A stretch of DNA of 64,000 nt from Candidatus Obscuribacter phosphatis (GCA_001899315.1 MOYA01000002.1:597250-661249), one strand, 5' to 3'; counted from the stretch's first letter, positions 51,457 through 61,230 are shown. Translations and numbers: made by a program. The notes: generated by a model from the letters alone, not told the origin.

Positions 51457-51971
51457 TTCTTTTCGCTTCTGCTTAGCGAGCGCCAAATTATCAGGGCTAT
51501 GCCCAGATCGATCAAAACATCGGCTAGGTTGAAGATAGGAAATTTGAAGAAGGCAAATTCGAGAAAGTCGGTCACCTCTCCGCGGCAGAGTCGGTCGCAA
51601 ATATTGCCCAAGCCGGCGCCGATGGTTAGACCGAGCCCGAGCAGGTGCAGGCGGTCGGGATTTTCCGAGCGGCAGATCTTTATCGCCCAAATGAGCAGCA
51701 AAAGAGTGGCTGTGGCAGCCAAAATAAGCACCAGGGGACTGCCGGTGCCCATCGAAAAGGCGGCTCCGGTATTGGTGGTGAGAAAGAGATTGAGAAGCGG
51801 GGGCAGAAATTGGGTTCTACAGTGGCTCTCTAGGTGGGTGAGCGCCAAGTATTTGCTGCTTTGATCGGCTGCAAAGGCAAAAAGAGAAGCCCCTGCCAAA
51901 ACCACAGCAGGCATTATAAAGGAAGGCAAACTCGATTCTTTTTGCTTCTCTTGCACTCGGGCATTTGTCAC
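51453..51971 (-). CDS. lspA: Lipoprotein signal peptidase
   Basis: A 172-residue membrane aspartic peptidase that removes signal peptides from prolipoproteins. Four membrane segments are seen. The catalytic pair lies in GNICDRLCRGEVTDFLEFAF and FPIFNLADVLIDLG. Several lipoproteins in this window carry lipoboxes it would cut. The GTG start overlaps the previous stop, and the stop overlaps the rluA ATG, so this is a tightly coupled operon. Confidence 0.95.
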   Translation of the reverse strand: MTNARVQEKQKESSLPSFIMPAVVLAGASLFAFAADQSSKYLALTHLESHCRTQFLPPLLNLFLTTNTGAAFSMGTGSPLVLILAATATLLLLIWAIKICRSENPDRLHLLGLGLTIGAGLGNICDRLCRGEVTDFLEFAFFKFPIFNLADVLIDLGIALIIWRSLSRSEKK

Positions 51972-52933
51972 TCTTGGGCTTTAACTACGGTCTTTTCGCC
52001 TTCGCCGATGACGCTTTCCGGCTTGTGCTCGGGGATGACATTTAGTCTGCGTGTGAAGACCGAAAGTCCCAGCACTTTATCCCGGGCGGGATTGGTGAGC
52101 AAGACGCGGGCTGTGAGCAGTTCATTGCAGTTTTCGGCATTGGCATTCATAACCCGCTCTAATGTGCCTGTGCCTTCGAAGGGGCGAGGGGTCTCTTGCG
52201 GTTTGCCTTGGGGATATTTAAGCGGTTGGTTGGCTATAGAGCCAATGGCATGCAAGCCGGGCGGCAGGCTGACATCTATCTTGGCTGCGAACTGTTTGCC
52301 TGAGCGAATCTGTTCGGGGGCGACAAAGCTTGCTTTCAGCTGTTTAGCCAAACCAAAGCTTACTTTTACTTTCTCAAAATCAATGCGGTCACCGATTATC
52401 TTCCAGCTGCCGCCGATTTTCTTGAGATAAAGACGTCCTTCTGAAACCGACTGTAGTTCGCCTTTTGAATTGATGGAAGGATATTCGGTGGCGGTGGTGC
52501 CGAAAGCGATATCGGAAGTGTCCACCACGGCATAAGCGCCTTCCACTCGCACACTCTTAATTGTCGAGTTGATTTTGGCGTCGGGATAGGTCTTCCAAAA
52601 CTCGCTGGTCAAGCCTTTGACCGTGCCTTTGTCTATGCCGTCGTTATTGATATAGTCATCGGCATAATTGCCCATGACTGCCTCTAGCTCATGGCGATTC
52701 CAGGAGCTTTCCAGGCTGGCCAGGAAGTCTTCCACTTCTTTCTTGTCTTGGTTGGAGTGCTTGTCTCCATCAGTGGTGAAGTCGCCGGTAGGTGCGGCTT
52801 CGACTGGTGTCTGCGCCAATTTTGTAGAGGCGAAAGCACTGCTGACATTACTGGTAAAAAACAGGCTTAGAGCTAGGCTCAGAGCTAGAACTGGAGCCGC
52901 GAGCGGCGAAGATGATATCGAATGTGGTGTCAC
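51968..52933 (-). CDS. Secreted NTF2-like protein with extra beta domain
   Basis: A 321-residue protein with a signal peptide (AAPVLALSLALSLFFTSNVS). Residues about 60-185 form an NTF2/SnoaL-like domain (EVEDFLASLESSWNRHELEA; GRLYLKKIGGSWKIIGDRID). The rest is beta-rich, with an Ig-like sandwich look (SGKQFAAKIDVSLPPGLHAI). The start is GTG. It overlaps lspA by 4 nt. A -10-like TATAAT lies at 52972-52977 upstream, without a clear -35. Function unknown. Confidence 0.7.
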   Translation of the reverse strand: MTPHSISSSPLAAPVLALSLALSLFFTSNVSSAFASTKLAQTPVEAAPTGDFTTDGDKHSNQDKKEVEDFLASLESSWNRHELEAVMGNYADDYINNDGIDKGTVKGLTSEFWKTYPDAKINSTIKSVRVEGAYAVVDTSDIAFGTTATEYPSINSKGELQSVSEGRLYLKKIGGSWKIIGDRIDFEKVKVSFGLAKQLKASFVAPEQIRSGKQFAAKIDVSLPPGLHAIGSIANQPLKYPQGKPQETPRPFEGTGTLERVMNANAENCNELLTARVLLTNPARDKVLGLSVFTRRLNVIPEHKPESVIGEGEKTVVKAQE

Positions 52934-52978
52934 TGTCTTGCTTTTCTTCTCAATTACGGGTTCAGCCCTATATTATAC

Positions 52979-53004
52979 AGCGGCACCCCTTTCGGGGCGC
53001 CGCT
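52979..53004 (-). terminator. GC-rich hairpin after mdh
   Basis: AGCGGC-A-CCCC, loop TTTC, GGGG-C-GCCGCT: ten pairs with one mismatch. It lies 22 bp past the mdh stop. A T-rich run (CTTTTCTC) follows only on the plus strand, so on the mdh side it would be a weak or Rho-assisted terminator. Confidence 0.55.
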
Positions 53005-53026
53005 CTTTTCTCATCTGCTTGGAGCT

Positions 53027-53965
53027 TTATACAGCCACCAAGAGTTTATTCATCAGGTCGATGTTTTCTTTGATTGAATCAGCCGATTTCTTCAGTGATT
53101 CGGCTTCTTCTTTCTCAAGCTTCAGTTCGACTATGCGCTTGACACCTTCTCTTCCGAGAACGGTGGGTAGACCGATATAGACATCTTTCAGCCCATATTC
53201 GCCGTCGGCTAGAACTGCGCAGGGCAAGAGTCTGTTCTGATCTTTCAAGATTGCTTCCACCATCTGCACCACCGAGGAGCCGGGGGCGTAGTAGGCGCTG
53301 CCGGTCTTGAGCAGGCTGACAATCTCGGCGCCGCCGTTCTGGGTGCGCTTGACCATCTCATCGATTTTTTCCTGGCTGAGGAAGTTGGCTATTGGAACGC
53401 CATTGACTGTGGCGCAGCGGGTGAGGGGGACCATCAGGTCGCCGTGTCCGCCCAGAACCATGGCTCTTACATCTTGTACCGAGAAACCGGTTTCCATGGC
53501 GATGAAAGCCTGGAAGCGAGCGGAGTCGAGGACTCCGGCCATGCCGATGACGCGGGAAGCGGGCAGCTTGGTGGTTTTCCAGGTGAGATAGGTCATGACG
53601 TCAAGCGGATTGGTGACGACGATGAAGATAGCGTCCGGAGAGTACTTAATTGTTTCTTTGGCCACTTGCTGGACGATATTGGCATTGGTCTTGAGCAGAT
53701 CGTCTCTGGACATGCCGGGCTTTCTGGCGATGCCGGCGGTGATGACGACGATATCCGAACCCTTGGTGGCGGCATAGTCGTTGGCGCCGACCATCTTGCG
53801 GTCGAAGCCGTGCACGGCGGCAGCCTGCATCATGTCAAGTGATTTGCCCTGGGGCATACCTTCAACTACGTCGACCAGGCAGACATCACAAACGTCTTTG
53901 TCGGCCAGGTATTGAGCGACGGTGGCGCCCACAAATCCTGATCCTACTACGGTAACTTTGCTCAC
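53027..53965 (-). CDS. mdh: Malate dehydrogenase
   Basis: A 312-residue NAD-dependent dehydrogenase that interconverts malate and oxaloacetate. It has the NAD motif TVVGSGFVGATVAQYLA and DVCLVDVVEGMPQGKSLDMM. The mobile-loop arginines characteristic of malate rather than lactate enzymes lie in TAGIARKPGMSRDDLL. The catalytic histidine lies in MVLGGHGDLMVPL. This is the LDH-like MDH type. The start is GTG with AGGAGG 10 nt upstream. It is a single gene with its own hairpin. Confidence 0.95.
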   Translation of the reverse strand: MSKVTVVGSGFVGATVAQYLADKDVCDVCLVDVVEGMPQGKSLDMMQAAAVHGFDRKMVGANDYAATKGSDIVVITAGIARKPGMSRDDLLKTNANIVQQVAKETIKYSPDAIFIVVTNPLDVMTYLTWKTTKLPASRVIGMAGVLDSARFQAFIAMETGFSVQDVRAMVLGGHGDLMVPLTRCATVNGVPIANFLSQEKIDEMVKRTQNGGAEIVSLLKTGSAYYAPGSSVVQMVEAILKDQNRLLPCAVLADGEYGLKDVYIGLPTVLGREGVKRIVELKLEKEEAESLKKSADSIKENIDLMNKLLVAV

Positions 53966-54137
53966 AGAACATACCTCCTGAGGCTGCTTCTCATCAAGCT
54001 AATAAACAAGCTAACAAATGAGCTGAGCGTAGCATGAAATCAGGCGCATGCCCGTGAGCTTAAGCTAGCCTTCATAACAGCTCGATGGAAAATGGAAATA
54101 TGATGTATAAAGGAAGGTAGACCGGGGAGGAGCTTCA

Positions 54138-54830
54138 GTGAGATTAACTAAAAAGCAAATCGCACTCACTCTTATCGGGGTCAGCTTTTCGTCCCCTTGG
54201 CTTGTCCCTGCTTTAGCGGCCGACGCTGGTCAGAAAGATGCAACCGAGCTGCAGCTGAAGCCGTCTGTTCCCAAGCTTGATACAGACTCGGCCGGCGAAT
54301 TGTCGGTTCTGAAGGGTGGCGTGGAACACCGCATACATAAAAAGCCCCCGGAAGCGGTGGTCAAGAAAACCAAGAAGAACGACCTCTCGGGTAATGCCGG
54401 CAATGACGCTTTGCAGGCATCGCTCAGGGCTAGGCAAGAGGCGGAGCGCCTCATGCGCCAACGCGCTACTATTGATTCAGAAGATCGCCCCCAGACCTTT
54501 CAATACAAAATCGACCGCTCTATAGGCATCATTGGTGTCAAGTTCCTCAAAGTGGCAGAGAAGCCGCCGGTAATCAACAGAGTTTTCCCGGGCACTCCTG
54601 CCTGGAATGCAGGTTTGCAAGTAGATGATGTGATTGTTGCTGTGGACGGTGTGCCCACCTATGGCTTGACCAAAGATGAGTGCTATGACTTGATTGTCGG
54701 CACCCCCAATACACCTGTGACCATATCAATCAGACGGCATGGTGATTTCATGGCCAAGAGCATGCACCGCATGGATTTTAACGATATTCCCGATCCGGCT
54801 GTCAGGCGCGACTATCTCCGCAGCCTCTAA
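54138..54830 (+). CDS. Secreted PDZ-domain protein
   Basis: A 230-residue protein with a signal peptide (cleavage near PALAAD). The first half is low-complexity and basic. A PDZ domain fills about 130-205: IGIIGVKFLKV, INRVFPGTPAWNAGLQVDDV and IVAVDGVPTYGLTKDECYDL. No protease domain is attached, so it likely tethers another envelope protein. The start is GTG with GGGGAGGAG 5-9 nt upstream. Confidence 0.8.
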   Translation: MRLTKKQIALTLIGVSFSSPWLVPALAADAGQKDATELQLKPSVPKLDTDSAGELSVLKGGVEHRIHKKPPEAVVKKTKKNDLSGNAGNDALQASLRARQEAERLMRQRATIDSEDRPQTFQYKIDRSIGIIGVKFLKVAEKPPVINRVFPGTPAWNAGLQVDDVIVAVDGVPTYGLTKDECYDLIVGTPNTPVTISIRRHGDFMAKSMHRMDFNDIPDPAVRRDYLRSL

Positions 54831-54851
54831 TCTATATGTTAAAATCAGGCA

Positions 54852-55748
54852 ATGAAACTATGTTTTGATGCCACCAGATTTGGTTGCGGTTTAGATGGGG
54901 CGGTGGAGTTGGCTTCGCATCGAGGCATCAACTCTATCGAATATTCTTTTGCTCCTTTTGCTCCGGCTGGACGTTCTTCAGGCAAGGGCGGCGCTTCTAA
55001 AAAAGCTGCAAAGGGGGAGGAAGAAGAACGGCTTTATTTGGAGCAAGTCAAGGGCGTTGCCCAGTCTTCCGGCGTGGATTTCGCCATTATCAATCTTGAT
55101 TATGCTTTCGACGTCAACGATAAGAAAGCGCATAAGCTCTTTCAGGCTATGCTCGGCAAGCTCTCGCAGGTGGCGACCGCCCTTGCTTGTCCTCGCCTTG
55201 GTGTTTCTTTGTTGCCCACGCCGGATTTCGTCTCTGCTTTCACAGCCTTTTATCAAGGTCTAAAGGACGACCCAGCAATAGAGCAAGAGCTTGTACTACG
55301 GCTGATTACACCAGCGCCTCTGCGTGGCCTCAGTCTTGCCAAGTGGCGACATCTGGAGCCACAGGAATGGCGGGATTTGTTGGCTGCCTGCCCCGGCCTT
55401 TCTTTGGCCTATTGCCCTGCCGATGCCCTTTGGCTTGGTCTTGATTATCTGCAAAATATGAGCAGCTTCGCGCAGGCGATATCGCATGTGGTGGCGTGTG
55501 ATTTGGAGATCAATCGCAGCATGCTTAACGACAGCGGGCTCTTTGGACCGCTTTGGTGGCGCTACCGTCTCGCCGGCAAAGGACAAGTAGACTTCAAGCA
55601 GGTAATTGAATTGCTCAAGCTGCACGATTTTCAAGGGGCCTTTTCAATGCACTTCGAAGATGAGTTCTTGAGCAGCGAAGACAGTCTGCAGCATCTAGAA
55701 GCGCTTGATGAAAGTGTCAAATATTTCTCGCCCTTGCTCAAGTATTAG
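54852..55748 (+). CDS. TIM-barrel (sugar phosphate isomerase-like) protein
   Basis: A 298-residue protein whose opening (MKLCFDATRFGCGLDGAVEL, then ASHRGINSIEYSF) and ending (FQGAFSMHFEDEFLSSEDSL) match the xylose-isomerase-like TIM-barrel family (AP_endonuc_2). A Lys/Glu-rich insert lies at about 43-62. Metal-binding Glu/Asp/His residues expected in true isomerases are only partly visible (H and E near the end), so activity is uncertain. It precedes the GH38 mannosidase by 12 bp and probably shares its operon. Confidence 0.7.
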   Translation: MKLCFDATRFGCGLDGAVELASHRGINSIEYSFAPFAPAGRSSGKGGASKKAAKGEEEERLYLEQVKGVAQSSGVDFAIINLDYAFDVNDKKAHKLFQAMLGKLSQVATALACPRLGVSLLPTPDFVSAFTAFYQGLKDDPAIEQELVLRLITPAPLRGLSLAKWRHLEPQEWRDLLAACPGLSLAYCPADALWLGLDYLQNMSSFAQAISHVVACDLEINRSMLNDSGLFGPLWWRYRLAGKGQVDFKQVIELLKLHDFQGAFSMHFEDEFLSSEDSLQHLEALDESVKYFSPLLKY

Positions 55749-55760
55749 TACGAGGTGAGC

Positions 55761-58652
55761 GTGTCTAAAGCACTCAGTCTATATCTGCATACCCACTGGG
55801 ACCGTGAATGGTACTGGAATTTCAATGCTTATCGCATGGCTCTCGTGCCCCTGGTGGAGGAGATCTTGCAAGGTCTTGAGGAAGGGCGTTTTCAGCACTT
55901 TATGCTGGATGGACAAACTTCGCTTTTGCAAGATGTATTTGCTGTTAAGCCTGAATTAGAGCGCCTCATCGCCGAGCTGACCGCCCAAAAGAAACTCTCT
56001 TTGGGTCCTTGGTATGTGCTTGCCGATCAATTGCTTGTCGGCGGTGAGAGTCTGGTGCGCAATCTCGGTCTCGGGCTTAGGCAGTCTAAGGCCTTGGGTG
56101 CCAGTCTCAAAGTCGGCTATATGCCTGATACATTTGGGCATAGCGCCGACTTACCGACTATTTTGCAAGGTTTTGGTATCGATAGCGCCGTGGTTTGGCG
56201 CGGCGTGCCTGGTCTTTCCAGCCCCTATTTTTTATGGGAAAGTCCGGCCGGTGCCAAGGTCAAAACTTTTCATCTGCGTCGCGGTTACTACCAGACTGCA
56301 TTTAGCGAAGATCTAAGCGATGAGAAGTTGCTTGCTTTTCTCTCTACTTTTCTTTCTCAGGCGGTGGAAGATAATAACTTAGATATTCACGGTCTTGTGC
56401 CGGTCGGTGGTGATCATATGGGGCCGCCGCCGGGAGCCTTTTCAGCTTTGCTTGAGAGGTTGTCTGGATTTGACTATCAGGGTGAAGCAGTCAAAGTAAA
56501 AGAAGAGAGTCTCGCTGCTTTTCTTGATCGAATCAGCGCTGCTGCACCCGATATTATGCCGACCGTGCTCGGTGAACTGCGCGACAACAGAAAAGCCTTT
56601 GAGCACGAACGAGCTTATATGCTTGATGGGGTATTGTCGACGCGGCTTTATCTAAAGCGGGCTAATCGTCTTTCCGAACACCGCTTGTTTGCCTTGGTTG
56701 AGCCCTTTCTCAGCGCTGTCAGTATTTTGCAGCCCGGCTTTAAATATCCTTTTGCCGAGCTGACTAATCTTTGTCAGACTTTGCTTTTGAATCACCCCCA
56801 TGACAGTATTTGCGGTTGCAGTGCCGATTCGGTGCATCAAGAGATGCTCATTCGCGACCGCTCACTGCATGCCGGTCTTGATACGCTGGAGAGGCGGGCT
56901 CTTGAAGCTTTGCAAGGGCCGGCTCTAGAGAACCTAAAGCAGAAGGCTCAGTCCAAGCCTAAGGCTAAATACGGGCTAACCGAGCCCCTCACCTTGAAGC
57001 CTAGTGCCGGTCCGCCGTCTCTTTATACATTTTGCACTTCTCTTGGTGCTGCTGCTTCTCTGCCTCGTCCGGTGCCGGTGAAGTTTGCTCTGGCTAAGAC
57101 CGATTTGCCTTTGGTAGAGAAGTTCGGTCAGGTCGTTGCCCTGCAAGAGAAGCATGAAGCCTTCGCCGAAGTAGGCGGTGTGCCAGATTGGCAGGATGTT
57201 TGTTTGGTCGAGGCTTGGGCCTATGCCGGTTGTTCGGCGCCGTTGGCTTTCAGTTCTTTGAGTTTGTCGGCTGGTGAGAATTGGCCCTCTAGCTCTGAGC
57301 AGGCAATGCTGCAGGAACAGCAAGAAAAGTATGAAGGAGGCTTGCTTCTCTCAAACAAGTATCTAGAGGTTTATGTCGGTAAAGAAGTCGGCAATCCAAT
57401 CTATGTTGGAGTGCGGGACGGGAAGACGACTCAATTTAGAAAAGTCGGACACTATATATATGACCGCGGCGATGGCGGTGATACTTATAATTTCGATCCA
57501 GTTTATAGCGAAGGCAAAGGACAGAAGCCGCTCAAGGCAACCTTGAAGTCGGTGCAGGTGGGCAGCCGTGGGCCTCTGCTTGCTTCTCTCTTGCTGGAGT
57601 ATGAGGTCGAACTGCCTGAAGGTCTTGAAGTTGTAGGTGAGTGGCCGGTAGATAAGGCTCCCTCTGTTCCTAAGTTTAAGCGCAGCGCCAAAACTCTCAA
57701 GCATATATTCCATTGCCAAGTCAGTCTTAAAGCCGGCTTGCCTATGGTTTATTTTCAGACTTCCTTTTCTAATCAAAGCAAGAACCACCGCCTAGAAGTA
57801 GTCTTTGACAGCCTCGGCTGCGAGGGCACGGTTTCAGAGAATCATTTTAGTCTTATTGGTCGGCCGGAGCCATTTGCCGAGCAGGTCGACTTCCATCAGT
57901 TGGAGAGCCGGGCTGCGGCACTCGGCGCCATTGCTACCGGCCACGAAGCACCATTGAGTCGAAAACCCTGTCAGCGCTTCTTCTTTACCGATGATGCCGT
58001 CTACTTCAATAAGGGCTTGCCCGAATACGGGCTCTATAAAGGTCTGGTCTCTTACACGATTTTGCGGGCAGTAGGCAAACTTTCCTCAAGGCGCTTGCTC
58101 ACCAGGGGTGGTGGCGCAGGTCCAGACTTGGATACACCGGAAGCTAATTGTCTCGGCGAACAGATTGTCGAATACGGCTATGCTCCCTTTGCTGCTCTCG
58201 ACAAGGCTTTTGCCGAAACAATCGAGGCTAAGTCAGCCGGTATCAATAGCAAGGCCGCCCTTGCCTACGCTGCCTGCGAACTTTATGAAGGGCGTGACTT
58301 TGTCTTGGATGTTTCTTCAGATTCTCTGGCCAAGTCTCTAGCTGCTTCTGCCGAGCGGTCGCTTCTTAAGATGGATGATGCTCGCCTCAGTCTGGTGTCT
58401 ATGCATCAAGACATAGAAGAAAGTGGAGAGTCGGTCTTGATTTTGCGGGTGCTCAATGTGACCGGTGAAGCATTTAAGACTGATTTGACTGTAAATTTCG
58501 ACTGCGGCCCTGTATACAGTTGCCGTCTTGACCTCAAAGAAGAAAAGCTCTTGCCGCCCTTTGCCAAAGAAAAGGACAAAGCCGGGCAGACTTTTTCGGT
58601 CGGTTTTGAGCGCTTTCAGCTTCTCACCCTTAAAATAAAATTGAAGAATTAG
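55761..58652 (+). CDS. Glycoside hydrolase family 38 alpha-mannosidase
   Basis: A 963-residue cytosolic enzyme without a signal peptide. GH38 marks are YLHTHWDREWYWNFNAYR (zinc His and Asp), FMLDGQTSLLQD, the nucleophile aspartate D123 in GYMPDTFGHSADLPTILQGF, and HPHDSICGCSADSVHQEM near residue 360. The long C-terminal beta domains are present. GTG at 55761 is chosen because GAGG at 55752-55755 sits right before it; the GTG at 55755 overlaps that site. It should release mannose from alpha-mannosides. The TIM-barrel gene upstream may process the same sugar. Confidence 0.92.
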   Translation: MSKALSLYLHTHWDREWYWNFNAYRMALVPLVEEILQGLEEGRFQHFMLDGQTSLLQDVFAVKPELERLIAELTAQKKLSLGPWYVLADQLLVGGESLVRNLGLGLRQSKALGASLKVGYMPDTFGHSADLPTILQGFGIDSAVVWRGVPGLSSPYFLWESPAGAKVKTFHLRRGYYQTAFSEDLSDEKLLAFLSTFLSQAVEDNNLDIHGLVPVGGDHMGPPPGAFSALLERLSGFDYQGEAVKVKEESLAAFLDRISAAAPDIMPTVLGELRDNRKAFEHERAYMLDGVLSTRLYLKRANRLSEHRLFALVEPFLSAVSILQPGFKYPFAELTNLCQTLLLNHPHDSICGCSADSVHQEMLIRDRSLHAGLDTLERRALEALQGPALENLKQKAQSKPKAKYGLTEPLTLKPSAGPPSLYTFCTSLGAAASLPRPVPVKFALAKTDLPLVEKFGQVVALQEKHEAFAEVGGVPDWQDVCLVEAWAYAGCSAPLAFSSLSLSAGENWPSSSEQAMLQEQQEKYEGGLLLSNKYLEVYVGKEVGNPIYVGVRDGKTTQFRKVGHYIYDRGDGGDTYNFDPVYSEGKGQKPLKATLKSVQVGSRGPLLASLLLEYEVELPEGLEVVGEWPVDKAPSVPKFKRSAKTLKHIFHCQVSLKAGLPMVYFQTSFSNQSKNHRLEVVFDSLGCEGTVSENHFSLIGRPEPFAEQVDFHQLESRAAALGAIATGHEAPLSRKPCQRFFFTDDAVYFNKGLPEYGLYKGLVSYTILRAVGKLSSRRLLTRGGGAGPDLDTPEANCLGEQIVEYGYAPFAALDKAFAETIEAKSAGINSKAALAYAACELYEGRDFVLDVSSDSLAKSLAASAERSLLKMDDARLSLVSMHQDIEESGESVLILRVLNVTGEAFKTDLTVNFDCGPVYSCRLDLKEEKLLPPFAKEKDKAGQTFSVGFERFQLLTLKIKLKN

Positions 58653-58676
58653 AATAGACCTCAGGAGGATAGTGCG

Positions 58677-59642
58677 TTGTCTTTATCTCGACCTAGACCT
58701 ACAGCAGTAAGCCGCTTTTACTTGGGTCTTTTCTCTTTGACAGCCGCTCTTTTGCTCGCCACCGATGTGCCGTCCTGGTCTAAATCTACGCCTTATCCTG
58801 ATTCACATTTGCCTTTGGAATTGCAAGGACAGCTAGTGAAAGCGGTCAAGGGCTTTAAGCAGAAGAAGTTTGCCCAGGCCACCGCCGATGTTGAAGCTGT
58901 GGCGGCTGGGGCGCAAGATACTGATTCTTTACTCTTTATCGTTTCCACCCTAGACGGCTTTGGGGCGCCATCGGTTAAGGCAAAGCGCGCCTGTTTAGAG
59001 AAAGCGCTTTCTTTGGCGAAGACCTCGGATGAACTGCTCAATATTGCTTTGAAGGCTCGCCAAGCTGAATGTTTTGATCTTTCCAAAGCAGCCCTAGATA
59101 GTCTGGTGGCTGCTGCCACCACATTCGAGGACCTGATTGATTTGGCTCACAAAGCCCATCAGGCTTCCCAGCATGAAATCGCCCAGACTGCCATCAAGAA
59201 GGCTTATACACTGGTTAATAATGTACCCGACGTTTTTACTTTTGCAAAAGAGTCTATGAATGTCGGTTTAGAAGCAATGGCTCGTACAGCTCTGAAAGAT
59301 CTTGTCGAAGATCAGGCTTCTACATCTGAGCTGATGACTTTGATGCCCAAGATTGGCGCTTTCAATATGATTGATGTAACCAGGTTGGCCCTCAAGCGCG
59401 GGCTTGAGAAAAGCAAGACTGTAGATGATTATTTGGCTGTATATAACCAAGCTAAACGGTTTGAGCAGGAAGACATCGTCAAGGTCGCCGCCTATCGGGG
59501 TAAGAAGCTCACTTTGATCAATAAAATCAAAGACGAAAAAGAAGGACCGATGCGGGCCCGAGAGCGGGAGCTGGAAGAAAAAGAACGCAAGGCCAAGGAA
59601 GAGATGATGCGTTCTAGCGGTCAGATACCGAGCGGATTCTAG
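58677..59642 (+). CDS. Secreted alpha-helical repeat protein
   Basis: A 321-residue protein with a signal or anchor segment (YLGLFSLTAALLLATDVPSW). An all-helical solenoid follows, with about seven irregular repeats such as VSTLDGFGAPSVKAKRACLE and LAHKAHQASQHEIAQTAIKK. A strongly charged C-terminal helix ends it (RARERELEEKERKAKEEMMR). The repeats are TPR/SEL-like but no clean consensus is met. The start is TTG with AGGAGG upstream. The next membrane protein starts 2 bp later, so the two are coupled. Confidence 0.65.
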   Translation: MSLSRPRPTAVSRFYLGLFSLTAALLLATDVPSWSKSTPYPDSHLPLELQGQLVKAVKGFKQKKFAQATADVEAVAAGAQDTDSLLFIVSTLDGFGAPSVKAKRACLEKALSLAKTSDELLNIALKARQAECFDLSKAALDSLVAAATTFEDLIDLAHKAHQASQHEIAQTAIKKAYTLVNNVPDVFTFAKESMNVGLEAMARTALKDLVEDQASTSELMTLMPKIGAFNMIDVTRLALKRGLEKSKTVDDYLAVYNQAKRFEQEDIVKVAAYRGKKLTLINKIKDEKEGPMRARERELEEKERKAKEEMMRSSGQIPSGF

Positions 59643-59644
59643 CT

Positions 59645-61171
59645 TTGAGCCAGACTGAGAACAATTCATCAGAAGCAAAATGGTTGCCCAATGTCGGTGA
59701 CTTGCTTTTTGTCGGGGTGGTGCATCTCTTGCTATTTATGCGCCCTAACTATTTGTTTTCCGATGGTTCTACCGGTTGGCATATAGTTTCGGGCTTGCAC
59801 ATACTAAAGACCGGGTTAATTCCTCATAGTGACATCATGTCCTACACCTTTGCCGGCAAACCATGGGTGGCTTATGAATGGCTTTCAGACTATTTTATGG
59901 CTTGTCTGGTTAAGGTAGGTGGCTTGCCTCTCTTGGCGGCTGTCTGGGCTATTTCTTTGGCTTCCTTGGTTTTATTGCTTTATCAGCGCATGCGCTCTTA
60001 TGGCTGCCATTTTGCAGCGGCGATGTTCTTTTCCATTATTGGTTTGATTGCTTCGGCCAGTCATTGGCTTGTGCGTCCTCATTTATTTACATTTTTTGGA
60101 GTCTTTTTCTTTTATACCAAGTTGGAGGATTTTTACAGAGGCAAGTTGAGCGGCCGTGCTCTCTTTCTCTGGCTTCTGCCCTGTATGGTCATCTGGGTCA
60201 ATACGCATCCGGCTTTTCTTTTGGCGTATGCCATTAGTGGTCTCTATCTGCTTGTCACCGCCTGTGGTGCTGCCTGCGGGCGCCGCAGCAGCGGTCGCCC
60301 AGTGCTTGTCTTGGCGACGCTTCTTTTGGCGCTCATCCTCGTCAGTTTTATCAATCCATATGGCGTTACTCTTTATCACTATATTGCCGACTATTTGAAA
60401 GGCACGGCTATTTTAGCCGTTACCGACGAATTCAAAATTCCTGACTTTAAGCATAGTATTCATGCCGTTTTTCTTGAAATATTGTTTGCTTCTCTCTTGG
60501 TAGGCGCTTATTTGCGCGGGCGCTTAACAGCGACAAGCACAGCCATGCTTTTGGCCTTTGGTCATCTGGCGCTCAATGCCGTGCGCAATATCTCGCTCTT
60601 TGCCATTGTCGCCTTGCCTGCACTAGGTTCTTTGTACGGCAGCGCTCTTTTTTCGCCTGCTCAAGATAGTTGGCTGGGACGGCTTTATGAGCGAGTGCGC
60701 TTAGCCACCGCCGCATTCAACAAGCAAGAAGCTTTATCTAAGTATCACATTTTGCCCCTGGTCTATAGTTTGATTATCATAGCCGGTGCAGTCTTTGGTG
60801 GATTTGTGAAGAGCGACTTCGATGCCGAGGTACAACCCACCGCGACCCTGAAATATATAAGCGAACACAAGCTTTCACGTGGTAAGGGCTTTAACCTCGA
60901 CAACTGGGGCGGTTTGCTGCGTTACAAGCTTGATCAACCGGTCTTTATCGATGACCGGGCTGATTTTTATGGAGCTGACTTTTACAATCGCTATGGTTTA
61001 ATCTGTGAAACCCGAAGCGGCTGGAGACCGGTATTTGACCAGTATAATTTCGACTGGGTGCTCTTTCCCAAAGACAGTGCCCTCATTCAAGAGCTAAAGA
61101 AAGATCCCTCCTGGCGTGAGGCTTGTCAGGATCAGGCGGCGATATTGCTTGTAAGAAATTACTTTCAATAA
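59645..61171 (+). CDS. Polytopic membrane protein, GT-C glycosyltransferase-like
   Basis: A 508-residue protein with about 11 membrane segments and a soluble C-terminus. The N-terminal loop carries DGSTGWHIVSGLHILKTGLI then PHSDIMSYTFAGKPWVAYEW. This is the arrangement of GT-C lipid-sugar transferases, where an acidic residue near the first helix is catalytic. The C-terminus has the motif NWGGLLRYKLDQPVFIDDRA followed by DFYG, known from many uncharacterised GT-C-like proteins. Donor and acceptor are unknown. The start is TTG. Confidence 0.7.
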   Translation: MSQTENNSSEAKWLPNVGDLLFVGVVHLLLFMRPNYLFSDGSTGWHIVSGLHILKTGLIPHSDIMSYTFAGKPWVAYEWLSDYFMACLVKVGGLPLLAAVWAISLASLVLLLYQRMRSYGCHFAAAMFFSIIGLIASASHWLVRPHLFTFFGVFFFYTKLEDFYRGKLSGRALFLWLLPCMVIWVNTHPAFLLAYAISGLYLLVTACGAACGRRSSGRPVLVLATLLLALILVSFINPYGVTLYHYIADYLKGTAILAVTDEFKIPDFKHSIHAVFLEILFASLLVGAYLRGRLTATSTAMLLAFGHLALNAVRNISLFAIVALPALGSLYGSALFSPAQDSWLGRLYERVRLATAAFNKQEALSKYHILPLVYSLIIIAGAVFGGFVKSDFDAEVQPTATLKYISEHKLSRGKGFNLDNWGGLLRYKLDQPVFIDDRADFYGADFYNRYGLICETRSGWRPVFDQYNFDWVLFPKDSALIQELKKDPSWREACQDQAAILLVRNYFQ

Positions 61172-61230
61172 CTTTCTTTCAATAACTTTTCAGGCTGGCA
61201 TCATTTTGTAATCTCAGGCAGAATATTCAT

